From Candidatus Cloacimonadota bacterium (lineage in GTDB: Bacteria > Cloacimonadota > Cloacimonadia > Cloacimonadales > Cloacimonadaceae): a stretch of DNA of 50,594 nucleotides. Position 1 is the first letter of the stretch; every line of letters starts with the position of its first letter. The notes below the pieces were generated by a model. The model was not told where the DNA came from. It did no database searches and worked only from the letters and a program-made list of their open reading frames with translations. Both the position numbers and the translations under genes were made by a program. Shown piece by piece: positions 8,800 to 15,500 of the stretch. The stretch lies in assembly GCA_018433885.1 (NCBI GenBank), contig JAHDQK010000026.1, forward strand, positions 1 through 50,594. Reading direction: 5' to 3'.

Positions 8800-11700
8800 T
8801 CGATAAACAGACCAATACACGCCTGAAACGCTTTGCTCAAGATGCCCGTCGGTACCTGATCGACCAGGTGAATACCAAACTCAGCGAAGTGCTAGCCCCC
8901 GATAGCGATGCCGCCACTTATGAAAAGACCAAACCGCTTTATAACGCTTTGCTTAAAGAAGTATTAGGTGTTAGAGATGGTGAAAGCGGCGAAGCCGCCC
9001 TAAAACCTAAAACCTCACACCTAACCCCTAACACCTATAACCTAACACCTATTGCAGAGCGCGTCGCTTACACCTGGTTCAACCGCCTGACGGCCCTCCG
9101 CTACATGGACTTGAAACATTTCAATCCGGTTGGTATCATCAGTCCCCAATCTGGAGATACCCTTCCCCAGATCCTGGCTGAGGCAAAACTTGGTATGATA
9201 GATAGCTCCTTGATAGACCCAAGTGATCGGGATAGAGCCCTGGGCTTGCTCTCCGGAACGATTGCCAGTACTTATCACAAGGGTGACGCTCAGAGCGAAG
9301 CCTATCGTATATTGCTGCTGAGTGCCTGCAACCACATCGGCAAATCCCTTCCCTTCCTCTTCAAGCCAATCAAGGACTGGATGGAACTGCTGCTGCCGGA
9401 CGACCTTCTGGGTGAGCACGGTATCCTGGCTATGATCCGCGAAGTGATGACAGAAGATGCCTGTCAGGACGTGGAAGTGATTGGCTGGCTCTATCAGTAC
9501 TACATCTCGGAGAAGAAGGACGAAGTCTTCGCCAATGTCAAGAAAGGCAAGAAAGTGCAGAGCGCTGAGATTCCTGCTGTCACCCAACTCTTTACCCCCC
9601 ACTGGATCGTAAAATACATGGTGCAAAACTCATTGGGCAGGTTGTGGCTGGACAGTCATCCCCAATCGTCTTTGAAAGCCAAGATGGAGTATTACGTAGC
9701 GCAGGATGCCAATCCTGCGGAACCTGTAATCTCGCAGGATCAGAATCCTGCGCTACAGGTCAAATCACCTGAGGAGATCAAGTTTTGCGATCCCTGCTGC
9801 GGTAGCGGACATATCCTCACCTATGCCTTTGAACTGCTCCATGAGATATATAGTGAAGAGGGCTATGATCCCATCGATATCCCCAGGCTGATCATAAGTA
9901 AAAACCTCTATGGCATCGAGATCGATGAGCGTGCTTCCGAACTTGCCGCCTTTGCCCTGTCCATGAAAGCCAGAGAGAAAGACAGGCAGTGGTTCTCCCG
10001 GGCGATAGACCCCAATATCTGCGGTTTGGAGAATATCAGCTTTACAAATGACGAGATCGAGCCCTATCTGGACAAATGCGGACGTGACATATTTACCCTC
10101 AACTTTGAACGCATGCTCTCACAATTCGAACACGCCGATACCTACGGTTCGCTTATTGTTCCTCATGAGCAGGATATCGAAGGCATTCGTGAGCTGCTGA
10201 ATGCCAAAGACTTCAGCGGGGATGTATTCCTTGCCCCCACTCACAACAAGGTGCTTAAGCTGATCGAACAGGCAGATTACCTCAGCACCAAATATCAGGT
10301 GGTGGTTACCAATCCACCCTATCTAGGAACTTCAGGATTTGGTAAGGGAAAGGAAGATTGGTTCAAGAGCAATTATCCTAATAGCCGTACTGACTTCTTT
10401 GCTATGTTTATGGAACGATGCCTGAGCTTATCTGTTAAGCAAGGCTACATTGCCATGATCAATATGCAAAGCTGGATGTTCTTAAGTTCGTACGAAAAAC
10501 TAAGGAAGCATCTGGCAAAGAACTATGAGTTTGTGACTATGGCACATCTGGGACCTCGTGCCTTTGACTCAATCGGAGGCGAAGTGGTATCAACAACTTC
10601 TTTTGTGATGCAGAACAAAGCGCCTGGCTCACAGCCGGGAGCATACTTTAGATTACTCGAGGGCAGGAGTGAAGATGAGAAAAGCAAGCTATACCTGCAA
10701 GCCATCGCTAATCCCGACTGTGGCTGGTTCTTCCGTTGTAAAACTTCAGAATTCAACAAAATCCCGGGAGCACCGATTGCTTTTTGGGTGACAGAATCAG
10801 TCTTGTCGTTGTACAGCAACGAACCATTAGTCAACTCGGTAGTGTTTAAAGAAGGAATAACGACTGCAAATAACGATTTATTTCTACGACAATGGTACGA
10901 GATAGATAAGGAAAAAACCGCTTTTCAGGGTCAAGACATTAGTAGTAATATTTACTGGGTACCCTATAACAAAGGAGGATCGTTTAGAAAGTGGTATGGA
11001 AACAGAGATTTTATCATCAATTGGTGCGATAATGGTGGTCTAATAAAAAAATACCCAGGATCGTCACTCAGAAATTTGTCTTTTCAAAGAAAGTTCGGAG
11101 GCACGTTTTCAGCCTTAAGCAGCAGCAAGTTCTCCGCGAGGTTTTCTGGCTATGGTTTCGCATTTGACAGCAAGGGTACTATGTTCTTTAGTGAAGATAT
11201 TGAGATAGTTATTGCATATCTGAACTCAAACCTTTTTTCGCATCTCGTGGCTGTGTCTTGCCCTACTCTCGATTTCAGATTTGGTGTTATTGAGAAGCTA
11301 CCCTATCTCAAATCAAACAAGACTGACATCAAAGACTTGATCAAGCTGTCAACAATAGATTGGGACTCCTACGAAACCTCATGGGATTTTCAGCACTTAC
11401 CCTTGTTAGGGGTTAGGTGTCAGGGATTAGGTGTTAGGGAGTGCTATGTGAAACTGAGAGAGCAGTGGATAGAAGACACTCTCAAGATGCAGGAGCTGGA
11501 AGAGGAGAATAACCGGATATTCATAGAAGCTTATGGTTTGGAGGATGAGATCAAGCCGGAGGTACCGCTGAGGGAGATTACTCTTACATGCAATCCCTAT
11601 TACCGTTACGGTGTAAACCCCGAGGTGTTAGGTGTTAGAGCTTTAGGTGTTAGGGAGTTTCCGCTTAACGCTGAATTGGAGAAGCGGCTTTTGGCAGACA

Positions 11701-12497
11701 CCATGAAGGAGCTGATCTCCTATGCGGTTGGCTGTATGTTTGGCAGGTACTCTCTGGATAAACCTGGATTGATATTGGCGAATCAGGGTGAGGGGCTGGA
11801 CGACTACGTCGTCAAGGTGTTAGGTGTTAGCGGGTTAGGTGTTAGGGGTCAGGGGTTAGGTGTTAGGGATAGCGGAAGCGGCGAAGCCGCCCTAAAACCT
11901 AATACCCAAAACCTAAAACCTTCTTTCATGCCTGATAAAGACAATGTAATCCCCATCCTGGAGGGAGAGTGGTTCGTTGATGATATAGTCAGCCGCTTTA
12001 CTGAGTTCCTGAAAGTAGCATTTGGAACTGAGAAATACTCTGAAAACATCAGCTTTATTGAGGAAGCCCTGGGTAAAGATCTGCGGGTATACTTCCTGAA
12101 AGACTTTTATAATGACCACGTGAAGCGCTATAAAAAACGTCCCATCTACTGGCTCTTCAGCAGCCCTAAGGGGAGTTTCAATGCTCTGATCTACATGCAC
12201 CGCTATACTCCGGATACGGTCTCGATCCTGCTTAATGGCTACTTGAGAGAGTATATCCACAAACTCCGGGCTAAGGTCACGCAATTGGAACATCAGTTGG
12301 GATCAGGCAGCCTCAGCGAACGTGAGAAGATGCTCACCCGCAAGGAGATTGAGCGCCTGAAAGACGTGATCATTGAACTGGAAGCCTGGGAGAGCAAGGT
12401 AATCCTGCCCCTGGCGGAGAAACGCCTGGAGATCGATCTTGATGATGGCGTAAAGGTTAATTACGCTAAGTTTGGCGAAGCATTGAAGAGGTTTTAG
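8796..12497 (+). CDS. pglX: BREX adenine-specific DNA methyltransferase PglX
   Basis: A 1233-residue N6-adenine methyltransferase, the modification and specificity enzyme of BREX. The SAM-binding motif I (FCDPCCGSGH) is at about residue 329 and the catalytic NPPY motif (VVTNPPYLGTSG) near 506; the C-terminal half holds the predicted target-recognition and helical domains. Its ATG overlaps the upstream nuclease stop. The coding sequence carries at least five in-frame repeat insertions: residues ~56-87, ~301-321, ~870-882, ~943-954 and ~1007-1042. They encode low-complexity LGVR and LKPNT runs, and none disrupts the frame. The TAG stop lies in a TTAGGTG array. Confidence 0.92.
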   Translation: MIDKQTNTRLKRFAQDARRYLIDQVNTKLSEVLAPDSDAATYEKTKPLYNALLKEVLGVRDGESGEAALKPKTSHLTPNTYNLTPIAERVAYTWFNRLTALRYMDLKHFNPVGIISPQSGDTLPQILAEAKLGMIDSSLIDPSDRDRALGLLSGTIASTYHKGDAQSEAYRILLLSACNHIGKSLPFLFKPIKDWMELLLPDDLLGEHGILAMIREVMTEDACQDVEVIGWLYQYYISEKKDEVFANVKKGKKVQSAEIPAVTQLFTPHWIVKYMVQNSLGRLWLDSHPQSSLKAKMEYYVAQDANPAEPVISQDQNPALQVKSPEEIKFCDPCCGSGHILTYAFELLHEIYSEEGYDPIDIPRLIISKNLYGIEIDERASELAAFALSMKAREKDRQWFSRAIDPNICGLENISFTNDEIEPYLDKCGRDIFTLNFERMLSQFEHADTYGSLIVPHEQDIEGIRELLNAKDFSGDVFLAPTHNKVLKLIEQADYLSTKYQVVVTNPPYLGTSGFGKGKEDWFKSNYPNSRTDFFAMFMERCLSLSVKQGYIAMINMQSWMFLSSYEKLRKHLAKNYEFVTMAHLGPRAFDSIGGEVVSTTSFVMQNKAPGSQPGAYFRLLEGRSEDEKSKLYLQAIANPDCGWFFRCKTSEFNKIPGAPIAFWVTESVLSLYSNEPLVNSVVFKEGITTANNDLFLRQWYEIDKEKTAFQGQDISSNIYWVPYNKGGSFRKWYGNRDFIINWCDNGGLIKKYPGSSLRNLSFQRKFGGTFSALSSSKFSARFSGYGFAFDSKGTMFFSEDIEIVIAYLNSNLFSHLVAVSCPTLDFRFGVIEKLPYLKSNKTDIKDLIKLSTIDWDSYETSWDFQHLPLLGVRCQGLGVRECYVKLREQWIEDTLKMQELEEENNRIFIEAYGLEDEIKPEVPLREITLTCNPYYRYGVNPEVLGVRALGVREFPLNAELEKRLLADTMKELISYAVGCMFGRYSLDKPGLILANQGEGLDDYVVKVLGVSGLGVRGQGLGVRDSGSGEAALKPNTQNLKPSFMPDKDNVIPILEGEWFVDDIVSRFTEFLKVAFGTEKYSENISFIEEALGKDLRVYFLKDFYNDHVKRYKKRPIYWLFSSPKGSFNALIYMHRYTPDTVSILLNGYLREYIHKLRAKVTQLEHQLGSGSLSEREKMLTRKEIERLKDVIIELEAWESKVILPLAEKRLEIDLDDGVKVNYAKFGEALKRF
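8963..9057 (+). repeat. composite palindromic element A inside pglX
   Basis: Forward TTAGGTG units (8963-8974) lead to a hairpin core GCGGCGAAGCCGC (about 8986-8998), followed by reverse-complement units (CCTAAAACC, CACACCTAACCCC, CCTAACACC) to 9057. It is read in frame as LGVRDGESGEAALKPKT and a run of NxxLTP. Element B at 11816-11920 has the same architecture and frame. Confidence 0.85.
9696..9756 (+). repeat. double-hairpin palindromic element inside pglX
   Basis: An outer 12-bp inverted repeat, GTAGCGCAGGAT (9696-9707) with ATCCTGCGCTAC (9745-9756), encloses two hairpins, CGCAGGAT-GCCA-ATCCTGCG (9700-9719) and CGCAGGAT-CAGA-ATCCTGCG (9733-9752). It is read through in frame as VAQDANPAEPVISQDQNPA, just upstream of methyltransferase motif I. 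Confidence 0.85.
11406..11439 (+). repeat. TTAGGTG array inside pglX
   Basis: Five consecutive 7-bp units: TTAGGGG, TTAGGTG, TCAGGGA, TTAGGTG, TTAGGG. They are read in frame as LGVRCQGLGVR in the C-terminal half of PglX. Confidence 0.85.
11624..11655 (+). repeat. short TTAGGTG array inside pglX
   Basis: About four degenerate 7-bp units (TTAGGTG, TTAGAGC, a TTTAGGTG variant, TTAGGG) read as VLGVRALGVRE. It lies ~190 bp upstream of the larger element at 11816. Confidence 0.8.
11816..11920 (+). repeat. composite palindromic element B inside pglX
   Basis: Seven or more forward heptamers (GGTGTTAG and GGGTTAG variants) run from 11816 to 11868. They are followed by GCGGCGAAGCCGC (about 11879-11891) and reverse-complement units CCTAAAACC...CCTAAAACC to 11920. 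The encoded peptide GVRDSGSGEAALKPNTQNL closely matches the peptide of element A, in the same frame. Confidence 0.85.
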
Positions 12498-12553
12498 GTG
12501 TTAGGTGTTAGGGGTTAGGGGTTAGGTGTTAGGTGTTAGGTGTTAGGTGTTAG
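12493..12553 (+). repeat. TTAGGTG array at the pglX 3' end
   Basis: About eight tandem heptamers (TTAGGTG with TTAGGGG variants). The pglX TAG stop is inside the first unit and the array ends immediately before the AGAAGGAG ribosome site of the S23-like gene. Confidence 0.9.
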
Positions 12554-12565
12554 AAGGAGAAAGAG

Positions 12566-12952
12566 ATGAGTAAGATTTTGAGTTATAAAGATCTGATAGT
12601 ATGGCAAAAGGGAATGACCCTTGCTGAGCAGGTATACCTGATAACTGCCGGATACCCCAAATCTGAGCTGTATTCTCTTACCGATCAGATGCGCAGGGCA
12701 GCGGTATCCATAGTATCTAATATTGCTGAAGGAAAAGGCAGGGAATCAAAACAGGAGTACTTGCACTTTCTTGCTATATCACAAGGTTCACTCACCGAAC
12801 TGGAAACCCAAATACTACTGTCAATCAGGCTTAGATATCTCAGTGAGATAGATGCTGAGACTCCATTATCTCTATGTGACGAAATTGGACGAATGCTTAA
12901 CACCATGCGCACCAAGCTAAAAGCTGCCTCCCAGCTAACACCTAACCCCTAA
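12566..12952 (+). CDS. four-helix-bundle protein, S23/23S rRNA intervening-sequence family
   Basis: A 128-residue helical protein with the family's hallmark pattern: YKDLIVWQKGM near the start, LTDQMRRAAVSIVSNIAEG in the second helix, and SLTELETQI in the third. Members are found inside 23S rRNA intervening sequences, beside diversity-generating retroelements (Avd), and as scattered solo genes; their function is unclear, although Avd binds nucleic acid. AGGAG lies 6 nt before ATG. The gene is not part of canonical BREX and is flanked on both sides by heptamer repeats; its last codons (SQLTPNP) and stop codon are made of the reverse-complement repeat, as if it came in as a cassette. Confidence 0.85.
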   Translation: MSKILSYKDLIVWQKGMTLAEQVYLITAGYPKSELYSLTDQMRRAAVSIVSNIAEGKGRESKQEYLHFLAISQGSLTELETQILLSIRLRYLSEIDAETPLSLCDEIGRMLNTMRTKLKAASQLTPNP

Positions 12953-12965
12953 AACCTAAAAGCTA
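12934..12965 (-). repeat. inverted TTAGGTG array at the S23-like gene 3' end
   Basis: Reverse-complement units (CTAACACCTAACCCC, TAAAACC) cover the final codons and TAA stop of the four-helix-bundle gene. The orientation is opposite to the array that precedes the gene, so the gene is bracketed by inverted copies. Confidence 0.85.
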
Positions 12966-12975
12966 AGAGAGAAAA

Positions 12976-15447
12976 ATGAACAAGATTGAGCAGATAATCA
13001 CCAAGCAGTTCGATAAACACCGCATTCTGTTCTGGTATGATCCAGAGCAAGAGTTTAGGGATGACTATTGGGCATTGCAGCTACCGGTCGGATGTGAAAA
13101 GATCGAAGTGGTGCATGATGAGTTCGGAGTGAAGCACCGCATCTTGATTCTGGAACCTGAAAGTAAGTTCCTGCTCTACTTTGCCTACGCGGAGCCAAGC
13201 CATCAGGAGAACTGGCTACTGGACCTGCAACTTTCCGAGGGGATGGTTCACATAGACCAGGGATCGTTATGGCTGCAGGAATTGGGTTTGGATCGCAACC
13301 GTTTCCTGGAGATTACCAGGGATCACAAGCACTTCTTCAAAGCTGGCAAGCGGTTGGAATTACTCAGGGGACTTGTGGTTAAGGATCAGGAGTCACACAC
13401 TTCCCTACGCTTGAAGATGCTGGCGGTGTGCGCTGCTAGTGAAGCCCGCTGGGAAGAGCTGCTGCTGGCGCTCCTGGTAGAATTTGCCCATGCTAAAGAT
13501 GATAAGTTCAACCTGATCTCCAAATGCGGATTGGCTGCGTTTCTCTGGGAGCAGATGGTGATAAACTTCGGCTACAAAAGCCAAGAGCCAAACTTCAAGA
13601 GCTTGGTGATAGAGCTATTCGAAAGTTCAGCTCAGATCAAGGAACACAAGATCAACCGGGATGGCATCCACGTATTGAAGCTGTTGAAGGACATGAGCCA
13701 GCACCGGGAAGCCTTTGAAAAACTCAGTGCCAAATGCTCTGAATGGATAGACGCTCCCGCCTGGCTGGAGAAGCAATCTTTGGAAATCCTGACTGAGATA
13801 GATCAGTTTGAATACGCGGAGCGCTTGATCATAAGAAGCCTGGTTGATGATTTGGAAAACAGCCAGATCAGCGATAAGGAACTGCAAAGCATCATACAGA
13901 ACCGCCGGGGAAGTCATTGGTATTCTCGCTATGAGACCGAGTATCAATGCTTGGGATACGCCTCAAACTACCTTGATAGCTCATCCTCAATAAAAGTGGA
14001 GTTACACAGTCTGGAAAGCGGTTTCAAAGCCTACAGCGGCGGCTTGTACGAGATAGATCAGTATTATCGTAAATTCTGCCTGCACTACTCACGTTTAAAA
14101 GAAAACAAATTCTTTGAAAAGATATCCCGCAAGATCGAGGATCACTATGGCAATAACTTTATCTTCAAGCTGGGGACATCCTGGTCGGCATTGATGCAGC
14201 AGCAGGAGAAATGGCATAGTCATAATACACAGTTGAAATTCTGGAAGAGCCAGATTGTGCCATACATCCAGCAGAGCAAGAAGATCTTTGTGATTATCTC
14301 CGATGCCCTTCGTTATGAAGTTGCTGCCGAACTGATGAGCCTGATCCGCAAGGAAGACCGCTTTGAAGCGGAGCTGAGTGCTATGGCTGGGACCTTACCG
14401 AGTATCACATCTGTAGGAATGGCAGCACTTTTACCACATGAGACAATCAGCTTCGATACTAAGCATAATGTGCTGGTAGATGGACTCAGTAGCAGCGGCA
14501 CTGAGAACCGGATGAAAATCATGAACAAGTATCATCCGGATAGATGTCTTGCTCTGAGGGCAGAGGATGTCCTGAAGATGCCCACAGACCAAGCCAGAAC
14601 CCTGTATCGGGATTATGACGTGATCTATGTCTATCACGATGCCATCGATATAGTCGGAGACAAGAAAGGATCTGAAGTCAGGGTCTTTGAAGCCGTGGAG
14701 ACAGCTCTATCTGATCTGCTGACTCTGGTACGCAAGATGAGTTCTGCCAATGCCAACAACATCATCATCACCGCTGATCATGGCTTCTTGTACCAAAGAG
14801 ACGAGCTGAGCGAGGATCAATTCCTGGATGATAAGATCAAACTGGGCGAGAATGACCTGAAACTCAGACGATGCATCATTGGCAGCAAGATTGAGGACAA
14901 TCCCAATCTGCTGATCTATAAAGCGGAAGATCTGGGCCTCGGTGGAGATGTGCAAATTGCCATACCCTATGCCGGTCAGAGGATGAGACAAGCTGGATCG
15001 GGAAGCCGATATGTGCATGGCGGAGCGTCTCTGCAGGAGATCTGCCTGCCCCTCTTGCAAGTAAGTAAGAAGCGTGTGAGCGATGTGGCGCAGGTAGATG
15101 TGGAGATCAGGCGCAGCGGAGGTAAGACGATCAGTTCCGGAGTTTTGGTCTTCAGGCTGTATCAGGTGCAACCTGTGAGTGAGAAAATGCAGGGCAGGAC
15201 TCTGCGAGTGGCTTTATATGATAGTGCCGGAGAAGCCATATCCGAGCTTAAAACTATGATCTTCGATTCCGGGGAGATCAGTGATAAAGCCCGCGATATT
15301 GAATGCAGACTAACGCTTACTACTAAGGCAGATAAAGCGGGAGACGCCATCCTCAGACTGGATGAACTGATCCCCGGGACAGATAAGTACAAAGAGTATC
15401 GTAGCGAGACTTACACGATCTCGCGGATGTTTGAGATTGATTTTTAG
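12976..15447 (+). CDS. pglZ: BREX alkaline-phosphatase-like protein PglZ
   Basis: An 823-residue protein of the PglZ family. The alkaline-phosphatase superfamily domain occupies about residues 430-690: the metal-binding block VIISDALRYEVAAEL is near 438 and IITADHGFLYQRD near 598. The N-terminal ~400 residues are helical, and a beta-rich domain closes the protein. PglZ is essential for BREX and contacts PglX; the phosphatase-type metal site suggests hydrolysis of a phosphoester, but its substrate is not established. The ribosome site is weak (AAGAGAG). The TAG stop lies in another heptamer array. Confidence 0.92.
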   Translation: MNKIEQIITKQFDKHRILFWYDPEQEFRDDYWALQLPVGCEKIEVVHDEFGVKHRILILEPESKFLLYFAYAEPSHQENWLLDLQLSEGMVHIDQGSLWLQELGLDRNRFLEITRDHKHFFKAGKRLELLRGLVVKDQESHTSLRLKMLAVCAASEARWEELLLALLVEFAHAKDDKFNLISKCGLAAFLWEQMVINFGYKSQEPNFKSLVIELFESSAQIKEHKINRDGIHVLKLLKDMSQHREAFEKLSAKCSEWIDAPAWLEKQSLEILTEIDQFEYAERLIIRSLVDDLENSQISDKELQSIIQNRRGSHWYSRYETEYQCLGYASNYLDSSSSIKVELHSLESGFKAYSGGLYEIDQYYRKFCLHYSRLKENKFFEKISRKIEDHYGNNFIFKLGTSWSALMQQQEKWHSHNTQLKFWKSQIVPYIQQSKKIFVIISDALRYEVAAELMSLIRKEDRFEAELSAMAGTLPSITSVGMAALLPHETISFDTKHNVLVDGLSSSGTENRMKIMNKYHPDRCLALRAEDVLKMPTDQARTLYRDYDVIYVYHDAIDIVGDKKGSEVRVFEAVETALSDLLTLVRKMSSANANNIIITADHGFLYQRDELSEDQFLDDKIKLGENDLKLRRCIIGSKIEDNPNLLIYKAEDLGLGGDVQIAIPYAGQRMRQAGSGSRYVHGGASLQEICLPLLQVSKKRVSDVAQVDVEIRRSGGKTISSGVLVFRLYQVQPVSEKMQGRTLRVALYDSAGEAISELKTMIFDSGEISDKARDIECRLTLTTKADKAGDAILRLDELIPGTDKYKEYRSETYTISRMFEIDF

Positions 15448-15489
15448 GTGTTAGGTTTTAGGTGTTAGGTTTTAGGTGTTAGGTTTTAG
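15443..15489 (+). repeat. TTAGGTG array at the pglZ/brxL junction
   Basis: About six units alternating TTAGGTG and TTTTAGGT run from the pglZ TAG stop to the AGAAGGAG ribosome site of brxL. The layout (stop in first unit, ribosome site after last) is the same as at 7601 and 12493. Confidence 0.9.
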
Positions 15490-15500
15490 AAGGAGAGATG

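Noticed and set aside
7591-15489. TTAGGTG arrays as CRISPR or telomeres
   Set aside because: Units are directly tandem with no spacers, so not CRISPR. The similarity to eukaryotic TTAGGG telomeres is superficial; the arrays are internal, short and at gene junctions.
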